A stretch of DNA of 64,000 nt from Photobacterium aquimaris. Lineage in GTDB: Bacteria > Pseudomonadota > Gammaproteobacteria > Enterobacterales > Vibrionaceae. The position numbers were made by a program, and so were the translations under genes. Position 1 is the first letter of the stretch. The number at the start of each line of letters is the position of its first letter. Shown here one piece after another: positions 35,267 to 48,469 of the stretch. Location of the stretch: contig NZ_MSCC01000002.1 of NCBI RefSeq assembly GCF_002954455.1, forward strand, positions 159,501-223,500, given 5' to 3'. Below the pieces are notes generated by a model. That model made no database searches and was not told the DNA's origin. It was given only the letters and a program-made list of their open reading frames with translations.

Positions 35267-36283
35267 TTATACACAATGTTTTTTGGTCGTTTTGCGCTCT
35301 ACAAGTGACGCTGGAATCATTAATTTAATAAAACTATTATTATCTTGTTGCACTTGATCAACAATAATTTTAACCGCTTCTTGGGCTAGTCTTTTAAAAT
35401 CTTGCTTGAATGTTGTTAACTGATAACTTAGCCATTCTGTTTGTGGAATATTGTCAAATCCAATAACTTGTAAATCTTCAGGAATCTTCAAATTACATTC
35501 AAACCTTGCTATATCCATAACAGCCATTGCTAAATTATCCGTTGCACAAAAAATAGCTTCTGGTCGATTTTTTTTATTTAAAAAACAGCGAATATCATTT
35601 ATTGAATTAAGATAATCATAGTTTGCTTCGATAATCATCGGGAGCTGACCAGTTAAATATTCAAACTCACTACAGAACCCTTTTTTTCGTTCATCGTTAG
35701 TTAACGTCGGTATTTCACCAGTTAAATAAGCCGCCGAATTAACACCTGACTGATAAAAATGTTGAGCCGCTACCTGACCTGCGCTGAAATTATCACTAAT
35801 AACATAACTACTTTTAGTATCTTCAACAACACGTGCATATTGAACAATAGGAATATTAAACTTCTCACATTCTTGATATAAAGATTTATTCAATGTTGCA
35901 GAAGCGGCAATAACACCATCGACACGATATTGAAAAATATTAGGGATCGAATGCTGATTATTGTCATCAACCATCCAAGGGATCAACACTGTAGAATAAC
36001 CTAACTGTTGTAGTTCACTAGAAATCAACTGTAAGGTTTTCATATGAATAGGATAATCAGCATCAGGAAAAACAAGACCAATTAATTTAGATTCATTGGT
36101 GGTTAAACTTCGAGCAAAAGCATTAGGCCGATAATTTAACGTTTTTGCTGCTTCATAAACTTTATTCTTCGTTTTTTCAGAAACAGCACTACCTGCAATA
36201 AAAACACGAGAAACAGTGGATTGAGATACCCCCGCAAGTTTAGCGACATCTTTTGATGTGATAGTTTGTTTTACTGAATTCAT
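35267..36283 (-). CDS. LacI-family transcriptional regulator
   Basis: A 338-residue LacI/GalR regulator: helix-turn-helix TSKDVAKLAGVSQSTVSRVF, hinge NYRPNAFARSL, then the ligand domain with QYRVDGVIAASA, FCATDNLAMAVMD, VIGFDNIPQTEWLSYQLTTF. It lies downstream of the SnoaL-like and MFS genes (same strand, separated by a terminator) and is probably their local regulator. The ligand is unknown. Confidence 0.85.
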   Translation of the reverse strand: MNSVKQTITSKDVAKLAGVSQSTVSRVFIAGSAVSEKTKNKVYEAAKTLNYRPNAFARSLTTNESKLIGLVFPDADYPIHMKTLQLISSELQQLGYSTVLIPWMVDDNNQHSIPNIFQYRVDGVIAASATLNKSLYQECEKFNIPIVQYARVVEDTKSSYVISDNFSAGQVAAQHFYQSGVNSAAYLTGEIPTLTNDERKKGFCSEFEYLTGQLPMIIEANYDYLNSINDIRCFLNKKNRPEAIFCATDNLAMAVMDIARFECNLKIPEDLQVIGFDNIPQTEWLSYQLTTFKQDFKRLAQEAVKIIVDQVQQDNNSFIKLMIPASLVERKTTKKHCV

Positions 36284-36391
36284 TTTACTCTTATAGAAAT
36301 ATTAACGAATAATTGATATTCATAATAATAATTTATCTTTTAAAATAAACCTCATTATAAATCCAGAGTGGCATGTTTTAACTCAAAAACA

Positions 36392-36421
36392 TAAAAAAAC
36401 CCGAGCTATTGAACTCGGGTT
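36392..36421 (-). terminator. Terminator of the MFS-SnoaL operon
   Basis: AACCCGAG / CTATTGAA / CTCGGGTT hairpin followed by a T-run on the minus strand, just after the SnoaL-like gene. Confidence 0.9.
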
Positions 36422-36441
36422 CTTATTGAATTACAACAAAA

Positions 36442-37455
36442 TTATAATGTTGGGTTCATAATTTGTTGTGTACGTTCAAAAACATCAAGACCTTGCTGCT
36501 TTAACCAGTATGGTAAGTCAATTAATACCCAGTTCTCTGATAGCTTATCACCATCACGGTAATAAACATCGACAACTTGCATGTCTGCACGGATCTCACC
36601 ACCAGGTAAACCAAGGAACCCACCAATTGGTGTATTTGATAGGTTTGGCCAGCCAAAGAAGCAAGAGAAATTACCTTCAGCAAAACGACAAACATGACCA
36701 TTAAATTGCTTGTCTTTTAGATTATTACGGAATGGCAACTGATGCTGTTGCTGGTAACGAGGGATAGTATAAGATGCACCGATACCACATGGGCCGTACC
36801 AAATCATATCCTTAGACCAGCTCATCTCTAGTACTTCTGGAGGGCAACCCATCGCACCACTTGCATTAAGAGCCGATAAATCATCAACCATTTTGTTCAC
36901 TAGAGCCAGTGTCGCTATACCTTCTTCTTCAGGCGCATCATCAAATAATAAACCATCGTGGTTACGAGGACCTGGGTATACGAAATGCTTACCAGTTGAT
37001 GGTGGTAGTGGATAACAACCAGCTTGATCCATCATGCCTAGCAAATCAACAAATAAACCTGTTTTCGTGATCTTTCCGTTTTCAACACAGTTAAATTCTG
37101 CATAACGAACGTTCATGATCTTACCCGTAGGACGTAGACCTAAGAACTCTGCATCAAATAGGCCCATAAAGTGACCCATGCTCATCACCCACTGCTCACC
37201 GCTGATTTCATTAGTACCACCGATGAAGATATCTTGACGACGTTGCATACGTGTCATTGACTTCATAAGAGGCGCCCAAAAAACGTCTGCAGTTGCTTCT
37301 GCACCTTGCTGCTCACGGAAAGGATAAACACCGCGCCATAGGTAATCTTCAGAAGTGAATGACTTTAATACTTCAGCCACTGTTTCTGGCGTTGCATTTT
37401 CCATTGCAGCAAAGTATTCACGAACAATACGTTTAGTTTCTTGATATTTTGACAT
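36442..37455 (-). CDS. Protein with two SnoaL-like (NTF2-fold) domains
   Basis: A 337-residue cytoplasmic protein built of two SnoaL/NTF2-like cone domains (about residues 1-160 and 175-337). Domain 1 has DYLWRGVYPFRE, HFMGLFDAEFLGLRPTGKIMNVRYAEF and GKITKTGLFVDLLGMM; domain 2 has MIWYGPCGIGASYTIPRYQQQHQLPFR and VVDVYYRDGDKLSENWVLIDLPYWLKQQG. Related proteins are isomerases, cyclases or hydrolases acting on small organic compounds. The frame opens at 37488, but ATG 37455 with GGAA is preferred. It follows the MFS gene by about 90 bases; together they look like uptake plus first-step enzyme for an unidentified compound. Confidence 0.7.
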   Translation of the reverse strand: MSKYQETKRIVREYFAAMENATPETVAEVLKSFTSEDYLWRGVYPFREQQGAEATADVFWAPLMKSMTRMQRRQDIFIGGTNEISGEQWVMSMGHFMGLFDAEFLGLRPTGKIMNVRYAEFNCVENGKITKTGLFVDLLGMMDQAGCYPLPPSTGKHFVYPGPRNHDGLLFDDAPEEEGIATLALVNKMVDDLSALNASGAMGCPPEVLEMSWSKDMIWYGPCGIGASYTIPRYQQQHQLPFRNNLKDKQFNGHVCRFAEGNFSCFFGWPNLSNTPIGGFLGLPGGEIRADMQVVDVYYRDGDKLSENWVLIDLPYWLKQQGLDVFERTQQIMNPTL

Positions 37456-37547
37456 GATAATTTCCATATTTAATCCGATCTGAAGCACTGGTCAGTATCG
37501 TTTATAATTTATAAAATAATTCTATTTAATTAATGAGCAGTAATAAC

Positions 37548-38837
37548 TTATGCTGTTACTGCTTTTGGTGTTTTTTCTTTATAGAAAATGCCACCTTTTA
37601 ATGTTTCAGGCAGTGTGAACCACAACAAACCTGCGATGATCCAAACAATAGGTGATCCCCACATTGCTGTTTCTAAATTCGTACGTTCCTGAATAAAAAT
37701 AAGTACCATTGGTGCCCACATGCCGATAATTCGCCCACCGTGGAATAATGCTGCACCATAGCTACGTAAATGCGATGGGAATAACTCTGAGAAATAGCCC
37801 CCCCATACTGCTGATGACGATAAACCAAAGTTATAAATAAGACCTAAAATCGCTAACATATTTAGGCTACCAATCATTATATTACTTGGCGCAACAAAGA
37901 AAACTGATGCCATAATACCGGCTAGAATAAGACCAAATGCATTAACTTTACGTCCATATTTATCGGCAACAGCTCCCCAAATCCACGCGCCAAATAAAGA
38001 ACCAAAAGCCGAGATAGAGAAAATAACGCCAATTGTTGCTCCGTCGAAATGACGCACTTCTTTTAAATAGGTAGTAACAAAACCACTAAAGAATTGGAAA
38101 CCATAAAAGTTAAGACCTGCTAATAATAAACATGAGATAGTCACAACACGGTATGGCTTACTGAGCATTTCCCCCCAAGAGCCTTTTTTCACTGGTTCAT
38201 TGCTTGATGGTGATTGTTCTTCTTCACCATAAGCAATCACTTTTTTATCGCTCGGTAATACAAAAATCATTAATACTGCAGCAACAAGTGGTGGAATACC
38301 GCCGATCCACATTAAACTTTGCCATGGTGCATCAACACTTGAAATAAAGGCAGCGTAAGCACCCATTACCATTAATGCCACTGAGAACATTGAAGAAGCA
38401 AATGCCGTTAACTTACCTCGAACGGTTGGCGTAAATAAGCCAATCATCAAACTAACGGCAACGGTAAAGTAACCACCAAGAGACATACCAATAATGAAAC
38501 GCATTAGCGCCCACATTGCGTAATCGGTAAACAACATATTGATAATTGTTGCACCGCCATTAAGCGCGGTGATCACTATCAACGTTGATTTTTTACCAAA
38601 ATTACTCGCAACCCAAGCACAACTTAACGCACCGATTAACGCACCAATTGATTGCCAAGTGTAAAATTGTGCTGTGTCAGAAAGGGTAATACCATCATAG
38701 GCTTCAACAATATATGGGCGTACGTAGTCAATAACAACAAAGTTATAACAATAGAAAAAATAACCAACTAGAATTGCAAAATAGGCAGCTACCCTTTGAA
38801 TCATCGGAACTTCGCTCATATGTCTTTTGGCATTCAT
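37548..38837 (-). CDS. MFS transporter (metabolite:proton symporter type)
   Basis: A 429-residue 12-helix transporter. It has WVASNFGKKSTLI after helix 2, GMSLGGYFTVAVSLMIGLFTPTVRGKLTAF in helices 4-5, WGAVADKYGRKVNAFGLI between helices 8 and 9, and GGYFSELFPSHLRSYGAALFHGGR near helix 10-11, typical of the aromatic acid/metabolite symporter branch. It is the first gene of an operon with the double-SnoaL protein and diverges from a sodium:solute symporter gene across a CRP-like site. The substrate is probably an organic acid, but is not determined. Confidence 0.78.
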   Translation of the reverse strand: MNAKRHMSEVPMIQRVAAYFAILVGYFFYCYNFVVIDYVRPYIVEAYDGITLSDTAQFYTWQSIGALIGALSCAWVASNFGKKSTLIVITALNGGATIINMLFTDYAMWALMRFIIGMSLGGYFTVAVSLMIGLFTPTVRGKLTAFASSMFSVALMVMGAYAAFISSVDAPWQSLMWIGGIPPLVAAVLMIFVLPSDKKVIAYGEEEQSPSSNEPVKKGSWGEMLSKPYRVVTISCLLLAGLNFYGFQFFSGFVTTYLKEVRHFDGATIGVIFSISAFGSLFGAWIWGAVADKYGRKVNAFGLILAGIMASVFFVAPSNIMIGSLNMLAILGLIYNFGLSSSAVWGGYFSELFPSHLRSYGAALFHGGRIIGMWAPMVLIFIQERTNLETAMWGSPIVWIIAGLLWFTLPETLKGGIFYKEKTPKAVTA

Positions 38838-39183
38838 TACCGATAAACCTCTAATTTATATAAAATTTATATTTTATTAAAACACATTGAAATTAATTAA
38901 TTAAATTTTAAAGTGCCTTAACTTCAAGGTGGATAATAATATTTTCTATGGTTAAAGATCCGTGATCAAAGTCGAGATTGAAATGAATACGTACCCAATA
39001 ATGCCATTTTAGCGAGCAAGGTCACAGATATTACATATAAATAACAACGTGATCTTTTAGACGCATATAACGTAACATTCGTGATTAAAATCACAATTAA
39101 AATGATAAAAATCAAGATTAAAATCATTTACAGGTAATATCACAACAAAGATTAAATATATTAGAAATGTAGGAAAGCCAATA
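38838..39183. other. Divergent promoter region of the MFS and SSS genes
   Basis: About 345 bases, AT-rich, with several GTGAT/ATCAC half-sites (near 38962, 39051 and 39081), the last forming a good CRP-like palindrome listed separately. Confidence 0.45.
39080..39095. promoter_or_regulatory. CRP-like site
   Basis: CGTGATTAAAATCACA matches the CRP palindrome TGTGAN6TCACA except for the first base. It lies about 90 bases upstream of the symporter start and about 240 bases upstream of the divergent MFS gene. Confidence 0.55.
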
Positions 39184-40725
39184 ATGGTTACGTACTCAAG
39201 TTTCGCAGTCATTGCTACATATATATTATTAACATTATTAGTCAGTTATTTAGTAAATAAACATTATTGCGTGGGGGGGGATTTTTCGACTGGCGGGAAA
39301 CAATTTGGGTGGTTTTCTGCTGGTATTTCTATTCTTGCTACATATATTAGTGCAATGACATTTGTTGGTATGCCTGGCTGGGTATATAGTTCAGGGATGG
39401 AAGCGATGAGTATGCATTTAAACTATCCTATCGTGATATTTTTTGCAGTTCTCTTTTTTGTGCCCGTTTTCTACAAACTAAGGCTCACCTCTATCTATGA
39501 ATATCTAGAATTTCGATTTGGGGTTTATGCTAGAACGATTAATTCTTTGGTTTTTATCTTAGTACAGTGTCTTTCTGCTGGTGTTGTTCTTTATGCGATT
39601 TCTCTAATTGTAATCCAAGTCGTTCCAATATCTATTTCAGAAGCCATTATTTACATAAGCTTATTTACTGCGTTTTATACTTATGCTGGCGGTATATCAA
39701 CTGTTATTTGGACAGACCTATTACAATCAGCCATATTAGTGATAGGTAGCCTTGCAATTATGTTCTGTCTTTTAATGGAAATTAATACAGGCATCTCATT
39801 AACTAAAGAACAACTGAATATTATTAATCTTGATTTTGATTTAGGCGTCGATACTACACTATGGACAGGTGTAATTGCGATCAGTTTTTTACACCTTAGT
39901 GTCTATGGTGCAAATCAATTAATTATTCAACGAACCTTAGCAACTAAATGTGTAAAAACAGCACAAAAATCAATGCTTTTATGTGGCTATGGCGCTTTCT
40001 TTATTTATTTGTTTTTTTCAATATTCGGTATATTACTTAATATTTTTTATCAAAATAAAACCTTTATAAATAGTAACGAAATTATTCTCGATTTTGTATT
40101 TAATCACACCAATCCAATAATTATTGGTTTGATTATTTCTGCCTTAGCCGCAGCAGCAATGTCAACGCTTGATTCTACTTATAATTCAATAGCAACAGTG
40201 GCAACATTTGATATTTATAAGCGTTTTTTTCATAAAGATAAACAAGACATACATTATGACAATATCGCTCGAAAAATGAGTCTTGGAGCTGCAACTCTCG
40301 TTATAATTCCTGCATTAATGTCTATTTCAAATGAGTCAGTACTTAAAACAATTGCAAGTCTAACTTCGATTTTTGTAGGGATTCGTTTAGGGTCATTTAT
40401 TTTAGGTCTTTTTTTTCAAAAATGCTAATGAAAAAGGCGTCATCATTGGCAGTATATTTAGCATAATAGCTATTTTTATTATTCGATACTTAGATATTGC
40501 ATGGCCGTGGTTTGCCCCTGTTGGAACATTTACATTTATATTCTTCGGTATTTTAACCAGTTATATCTGGGGAGAAAATACAGCCCAACAACAACAATTT
40601 ATTCAACAACAACGTTATTATTTGAAAAACCAACAACTAGCCACTACGGATTGTTATTATTTGCGCTATTAACGATTTTGACTTGTGCCATTCTCCCTAA
40701 CTGGATATTTAAATTCTATTATTAA
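39184..40725 (+). pseudogene. Sodium:solute symporter, frameshifted near the 3' end
   Basis: An SSS-family transporter of about 510 residues if intact. The first 414 codons are open, with the N-terminal helices and the substrate-site region (GWFSAGISILATYISAMTFVGMPGWVYSSGMEA), LTSIYEYLEFRFG and LAAAAMSTLDSTYNSIATVATFDIY. The frame breaks at a T8 tract (40409-40416); with one T fewer it continues FKNANEKGVIIG. It breaks again near 40605-40625 and resumes as LFEKPTTSHYG to the TAA at 40723-40725. A G8 tract (39273-39280) lies inside the first helices' loop and is in frame here. The tracts could be phase-variable or sequencing errors, so the gene may still be active in some cells. Confidence 0.75.
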
Positions 40726-40727
40726 TA

Positions 40728-40764
40728 AAAAAAGCCCCTACACTCGGTACAGTGCAGGGGCTTT
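40728..40764. terminator. Bidirectional terminator between the symporter and atpC
   Basis: AAAGCCCCT-A-CACT / CGGTAC / AGTG-C-AGGGGCTTT with an A/T tract on the left side, giving a T-run for minus-strand transcripts. A second hairpin (GCACCTT 40889-40895, AAGGTGC 40919-40925) without a T-run lies nearer atpC. Confidence 0.8.
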
Positions 40765-40949
40765 AGATAGTGACGGTAAACTTACGTTCACCAATAATAA
40801 ATAACATCCTGTATCTTTATTATTTTGTCCCTTGGTATTAGGCTGGAGACCTATAGAGACAGCAAGCAGTAAGCATAAGACAATAACCGCACCTTAATCG
40901 CTATGGTGATTTAGCCACAAGGTGCTGTTAGCGTATTATTCCAACTGAT

Positions 40950-41393
40950 TTAACGGCGCATTTGTTTCTGGGTTAATTCAACTGCACGTAATTGTGCCAT
41001 TGCTTTCGCCAGATCCATTTCCGCCATGGCGAAGTTAACATCATCAGCATGCTTGTTGATGTTTTCTTCGGCGGCGCGGCGAGCTTCATCAGCGCGGGCT
41101 TGATCGATGTCCTTCCCATGCATTGCCGTATCGGCAAGTACAGTTACTACGTTGGGCTGAACTTCAACTATTCCGCCTGAGATATAAAGGATTTCTTCGG
41201 GATCCTTTAAATCTGTGACGAAGCTTGCTACACCAGGTTTTAGTCGGCTCAATAAAGGAGAGTGACCAGGGCGAATACCCAACTCACCATCGGAGCCTGA
41301 AACTGCCAGCGCGTGAGCTGGACCAGAGAACAAGGGTCCCTCAGCACTTACGATATTGAGTTGGAACGTGTTCTCGGTAACGCCAATAGCCAT
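40950..41393 (-). CDS. atpC: ATP synthase epsilon subunit
   Basis: A 147-residue epsilon subunit, part of the central stalk of F1 and a regulator of ATP hydrolysis. The N-terminal beta-barrel (FQLNIVSAEGPLFSG, GELGIRPGHSPLLSRLKPG, ILYISGGIVEVQPNVVTVLADTA) and the C-terminal helical hairpin are both present. It is last in the operon, 16 bases after atpD. Confidence 0.95.
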   Translation of the reverse strand: MAIGVTENTFQLNIVSAEGPLFSGPAHALAVSGSDGELGIRPGHSPLLSRLKPGVASFVTDLKDPEEILYISGGIVEVQPNVVTVLADTAMHGKDIDQARADEARRAAEENINKHADDVNFAMAEMDLAKAMAQLRAVELTQKQMRR

Positions 41394-41409
41394 AATGCCT
41401 CCTCAAGCC

Positions 41410-42804
<1,395 letters not shown>

Positions 42805-42816
42805 TTAAAATTCTGT

Positions 42817-43689
42817 TTAAACGGCTTGTGCCCCAGCTACGATTTCACTTAGCTCTTGGGTGATTGCTGCTTGACGAGCTTTGTTATATACCAGCTGAAG
42901 ATCATTAATCAGCTCACCCGCATTATCTGTTGCCGCTTTCATTGCAACCATTCGTGCTGCTTGTTCACAAGCGATACTCTCAACGGTGCCTTGATAGACT
43001 TGTGATTCGATATAACGAAGCATCAATTCATTTAGGATCGGTTTAGGATCAGGCTCATAGATATAATCCCAACGACTTTTTTCATTCACATCATCTGACG
43101 CGTCTTGTTCAAGCTCTGGGTTAGGCAACAACTGAGTTACCTTTGGCTTTTGCACCATTGTGTTTACAAACTCGTTGTAAACTAAGAACAAACGGTCAAT
43201 TTTTCCTTGGTCGAAAAACTCCAACATGGCATTAACCGGGCCTAAAATATCTTCGAGTTTTGGTGAGTCACCAATACCTGATGTTTGTGCAATCACGTTG
43301 CCGAAGCGATGAAAAAACGAAATTGCTTTTGAGCCGATCAAGGTGGTATCTACATCAACCCCTTGATCTCGCCATTGGCGCATATCTGCCATGGCTTTCT
43401 TGAACAAGTTAATGTTCAAACCACCACACAATCCTCGGTCTGAGGAAATAATGATGTAAGCTACTCGTTTAACTTCTCGCTCTTCAAGATAGGGATGCTT
43501 ATATTCCAACGAACCGGAAGTTAAGTGCCCGATCACCTTACGCATATTTTCAGCGTAAGGGCGGGTTGCTTCCATGTTATGTTGAACTTTACGCATCTTA
43601 CTTGCGGCAACCATTTGCATTGCACTAGTGATCTTTTGCGTATTTTGTACGCTAGCGATTTTAGTGCGGATCTCTTTTGCATTTGCCAT
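42817..43689 (-). CDS. atpG: ATP synthase gamma subunit
   Basis: The 290-residue rotating stalk subunit. It begins [31 protein letters not shown], the family's coiled-coil start, and ends with a matching helix ([32 protein letters not shown]) that pairs with it; [11 protein letters not shown] is conserved in the middle. It lies between atpA and atpD. Confidence 0.96.
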   Translation of the reverse strand: MANAKEIRTKIASVQNTQKITSAMQMVAASKMRKVQHNMEATRPYAENMRKVIGHLTSGSLEYKHPYLEEREVKRVAYIIISSDRGLCGGLNINLFKKAMADMRQWRDQGVDVDTTLIGSKAISFFHRFGNVIAQTSGIGDSPKLEDILGPVNAMLEFFDQGKIDRLFLVYNEFVNTMVQKPKVTQLLPNPELEQDASDDVNEKSRWDYIYEPDPKPILNELMLRYIESQVYQGTVESIACEQAARMVAMKAATDNAGELINDLQLVYNKARQAAITQELSEIVAGAQAV

Positions 43690-43746
43690 GGTTAGCTCCT
43701 ATCTACATTCATACTGCGTCGTTCGGACGGAAAGTATTCGCGTTAC

Positions 43747-45288
43747 TTAGTACGACTGCGTATCAACGAATGTTTTTAGAAGCTGATGCAGACTTGCTTC
43801 AATATCATCGTTGTAATTACCTGATTCATTGATTGAGGCAAGCAACTCTGCGTGCTGACTTTTTGCAAATGCCATCAATGCTTCTTCAAATGCACCAATT
43901 TGTGATAACTCAACACTGTTCAAGTAGCCTTTTTCAGCAGAGAAAATAGCAAGTGCTTGCTCCGCCACTGACATCGGTGCGTACTGCTTCTGTTTCATCA
44001 GCTCTGTTACTTTTTCACCGTGGTCAAGCTGCTTACGGGTTGCATCATCTAGATCCGATGAGAACTGCGCAAATGCGGCTAATTCACGGTATTGCGCGAG
44101 TGCGGTACGAATACCACCTGACAGCTTCTTAATGATTTTAGTTTGAGCGGCACCACCAACACGAGATACCGAAATACCAGGGTCAACGGCTGGACGTAAA
44201 CCTGCGTTAAACAAGTTAGTTTGCAAGAAGATCTGACCATCAGTAATCGAAATTACGTTTGTTGGTACGAATGCTGATACGTCACCTGCTTGGGTTTCGA
44301 TAATTGGTAGTGCGGTTAATGAACCGGTTTTACCTGTTACTTCACCGTTAGTGAAACGCTCAACATAGTTAGCATTTACACGTGATGCACGCTCTAATAG
44401 ACGAGAGTGAAGGTAGAACACATCACCAGGGAAGGCTTCACGACCCGGTGGACGCTTAAGCAATAGTGAAATTTGACGATAAGCGACCGCTTGTTTCGAT
44501 AAATCATCGTATACGATTAGCGCATCTTCACCACGATCACGGAAATACTCACCCATAGTACAACCCGCATAAGGGGCTAGGTATTGTAGTGCAGCCGCTT
44601 CTGATGCCGATGCAACTACGACGATAGTATTTTGTAGAGCGCCATTTTCTTCTAGCTTACGTACTACGTTAGCAATAGTTGACGCTTTTTGACCAATCGC
44701 AACATATACCGAGTAGATGCCAGAATCTTTCTGGTTAATGATGGCATCAATCGCCATCGCTGTTTTACCTGTTTGACGGTCACCAATGATAAGCTCACGC
44801 TGACCACGACCGATTGGTACCATCGCATCAACCGCTTTGTAGCCCGTTTGGATAGGCTGATCAACCGACTTACGGTCAATAACACCAGGGGCAATGATTT
44901 CTACCGGTGCGAAACCGTCATTGTCTATAGCGCCTTTACCGTCAATTGGTTGGCCTAGGGTATTAACTACACGCCCTAATAAACCTTTACCTACAGGTAC
45001 TTCAAGAATACGGCCAGTACCTGTTACTTTCATGCCTTCCGCAAGGTCAGCATACGGACCCATCACTACCGCACCCACAGAGTGGCGCTCTAAGTTAAGC
45101 GCTAATGCATAGCGGTTACCAGGTAGTTCAATCATCTCACCTTGCATAACATCAGCAAGACCATTGATATTTATAATACCGTCACTTACAGAGACGATAG
45201 TCCCTTCGTTACGTGCTTGACTTGTCACATTGAAGGTGGCGATTCGTTGTCTAATTAAATCGCTAATTTCATTCGAGTTTAGTTGCAT
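43747..45288 (-). CDS. atpA: ATP synthase alpha subunit
   Basis: The 513-residue non-catalytic F1 subunit. It has the P-loop [15 protein letters not shown], the arginine finger region [13 protein letters not shown], and the start [16 protein letters not shown]. Length equals that of E. coli AtpA. It overlaps no neighbour; 12 bases separate it from atpH. Confidence 0.97.
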   Translation of the reverse strand: MQLNSNEISDLIRQRIATFNVTSQARNEGTIVSVSDGIININGLADVMQGEMIELPGNRYALALNLERHSVGAVVMGPYADLAEGMKVTGTGRILEVPVGKGLLGRVVNTLGQPIDGKGAIDNDGFAPVEIIAPGVIDRKSVDQPIQTGYKAVDAMVPIGRGQRELIIGDRQTGKTAMAIDAIINQKDSGIYSVYVAIGQKASTIANVVRKLEENGALQNTIVVVASASEAAALQYLAPYAGCTMGEYFRDRGEDALIVYDDLSKQAVAYRQISLLLKRPPGREAFPGDVFYLHSRLLERASRVNANYVERFTNGEVTGKTGSLTALPIIETQAGDVSAFVPTNVISITDGQIFLQTNLFNAGLRPAVDPGISVSRVGGAAQTKIIKKLSGGIRTALAQYRELAAFAQFSSDLDDATRKQLDHGEKVTELMKQKQYAPMSVAEQALAIFSAEKGYLNSVELSQIGAFEEALMAFAKSQHAELLASINESGNYNDDIEASLHQLLKTFVDTQSY

Positions 45289-45300
45289 ATCTATTACCTA

Positions 45301-45849
45301 TTACACCTGAAGGCTCGTTGCGAGTCGGTTGATAGAGCTTTTAAGCGTACCGTCAATCACCAGTTCTCCAGCTTTGATCAGCATACCGCCTACTAGCGTT
45401 TCATCGATGTGGCAATCAAGCTCAACACTGCGATTTAATTTCTTTTGCAGCGCCTGTACTAAATTGGCTTGTTGTTGAATGCTTAATGGCTCAGTCGTAG
45501 TGACATGCGCAGTAACCATGCGCTCATAATCATCTTTAAGCTCATGAAACAGTTCGACAACCTGAACGATCACATTTAGACGTCCATTTTCAGCCATTAC
45601 TTTGATCAGGTTCTGGCCATGTTCATCCAGTAGACCTTCACAAACGCCCAAGAACATGTCAGTAAACGCTTCTGAGTCACTAGCACCTAACTGTTCGCTG
45701 TCTTCAATCTGCTGAGCAATGATTGGTTGACTAGCAACCGTTGCTGCGATGGTCAACATTTGCTCCCATTGTTCTAATGCCTGATTAGCAACTGCATAAT
45801 CAAATGCAGCTTTGGCATAGGGCTGAGCAATGGTTAGTGGATCTGACAT
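45301..45849 (-). CDS. atpH: ATP synthase delta subunit
   Basis: A 182-residue peripheral stalk subunit that links F1 to the b subunit. The N-terminal helical domain (TIAQPYAKAAFDYA) and the C-terminal signature (VGGMLIKAGELVIDGTLKSSINRL) match the family. It is less conserved than the other subunits but in the normal operon position. Confidence 0.95.
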   Translation of the reverse strand: MSDPLTIAQPYAKAAFDYAVANQALEQWEQMLTIAATVASQPIIAQQIEDSEQLGASDSEAFTDMFLGVCEGLLDEHGQNLIKVMAENGRLNVIVQVVELFHELKDDYERMVTAHVTTTEPLSIQQQANLVQALQKKLNRSVELDCHIDETLVGGMLIKAGELVIDGTLKSSINRLATSLQV

Positions 45850-45863
45850 AATGTGCTCTCCAG

Positions 45864-46334
45864 TTACATTTCCGTGATAAGTTTATTAACAAGATCGCGG
45901 TTAGCATCAGTATCCAAATTGCGATTAATCAGTTTCTGAGCCGTTTCAATGACCATATCGGACATTTCAGCACGTAGTTCCTGACGAATGCGATTACGTT
46001 CGCTTTCTAACTCTGCTTGACCTTGCGCTACAAGACGGGCTTTTTCTTTCTCGCCTTCAGCGTGGGCATCTTCGATAATCTGTGCTCGGCGCTTATTACC
46101 TTGCTCAACTAACTCACTCGCACTTTTCTTCGCATCTTCTAAAACTTTTGCGCCATTCGCTTTTGCGATGTCGAGTTCTTTAGCTGCGTTTTCTGTATGA
46201 ATAAGCCCATCTGCAATTTCACGTTGGCGTTGCTCAATTAACGCAGTTAGCGGCGGCCAGACATACTTCATACATAGCCAAACAAAAATCACAAAAGAAA
46301 TTGCTTGACCAAGCATGGTTGCATTTAAATTCAT
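45864..46334 (-). CDS. atpF: ATP synthase b subunit
   Basis: 156 residues, the same as E. coli AtpF. One N-terminal membrane helix ([23 protein letters not shown]) is followed by a long charged helix that dimerises as the peripheral stalk. Normal operon place between atpE and atpH. Confidence 0.96.
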   Translation of the reverse strand: MNLNATMLGQAISFVIFVWLCMKYVWPPLTALIEQRQREIADGLIHTENAAKELDIAKANGAKVLEDAKKSASELVEQGNKRRAQIIEDAHAEGEKEKARLVAQGQAELESERNRIRQELRAEMSDMVIETAQKLINRNLDTDANRDLVNKLITEM

Positions 46335-46386
46335 ACCATCCTCACTATTTAAATAACGTTATGATTTATAACGGTAGTTCTGGCTA

Positions 46387-46623
46387 TTAAGCCACAGCAA
46401 AGATGATGTAAAGACCAATACCAACACCAATCATAGGAACCGCATCGACAAGACCCATCATGATAAAGAACTGTGTACGTAGCATCGGCATAAGGTCCGG
46501 CTGACGTGCAACACCTTCAAGGTATTTACCTGCTAAGTTACCAATACCAGCAGCCGCACCCGCCGCACCTAAACCAATCAGTAGTGCACCAGCAACATAA
46601 AGAACTGCACTTACAATATCCAT
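46387..46623 (-). CDS. atpE: ATP synthase c subunit
   Basis: The ring subunit, 78 residues with start ATG 46623 (GGAG upstream); the longer frame to 46659 is not supported. Two membrane helices flank the polar loop ARQPDLMP. The ion-binding acid is Asp60 in GLVDAVPM, and the Gln/Glu/Ser set of sodium-type rings is absent, so proton use is expected. Confidence 0.95.
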   Translation of the reverse strand: MDIVSAVLYVAGALLIGLGAAGAAAGIGNLAGKYLEGVARQPDLMPMLRTQFFIMMGLVDAVPMIGVGIGLYIIFAVA

Positions 46624-46674
46624 GAATGACTCCAAAATTATTAAATAGTTAAAACTCAAATCGAACTTAATTTA

Positions 46675-47842
<1,168 letters not shown>

Positions 47843-48469
47843 ATTTAAATCCTCTACACCGTCTGTACTTTTATTATTACGACTCCTTATCTTAATTGTG
47901 TTTATTACAGATAATATAAAATAATTAATTAAAACAGCACTTACACTTCAAAAAATCTTATCGAAGTATAAAACTGAATAATTACTAAAATAATGTCTTA
48001 TCATCATAAACATTCAATTATGCAGCTCCATTAAATATATAATAGAAACTTATATATTATGAGGTGCTTACTAATAGGCTTATATTTCAATATCTTTCAG
48101 CCTATCATCTGCACCACAAAATCTACGTGATCAGTTTTGTGATAGCCATCAAAATAAATGCAAACAATGATTACCATTTTTAGCTCTTGATGTTGATACT
48201 CAAGATCGAGATTATCATGTGCGTATTACGCATAAGTAATCATTAACATTTTTTAATCTTTATTTACATTGTATTTTTATCATTCCTGCTTCAGCCTCGT
48301 TTAAAAAAGCGTTACTTCATCAGAAATTGCATTATTTACCTTCCACTGACAAAACATTGGCTATTGATATTTTATTTTCCAGTTAACAAAAACAACTCAA
48401 TTAAACAACATCAACCAAATAAAAAAAGTACCATCATCTTCATCGATAAAGCCAAAAAAACGCCATAAT
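47843..48469. other. Intergenic region upstream of the atp operon
   Basis: About 630 bases, AT-rich, holding the atp promoter on the minus strand. A nested inverted repeat lies at 48063-48115 (GGTGC...GCACC enclosing ATAGGCT...AGCCTAT). No intact gene was recognised. Confidence 0.4.

Noticed and set aside
46387..46623. Sodium-type c-ring, as expected for some marine bacteria
   Set aside because: The binding acid is Asp60 and the Gln/Glu/Ser signature of sodium rings is absent.
48120..48240. Short frame ending LDVDTQDRDYHVRITHK upstream of the decayed repeat gene
   Set aside because: It has a stop in the middle and no recognised family; it could be chance in a noncoding region.
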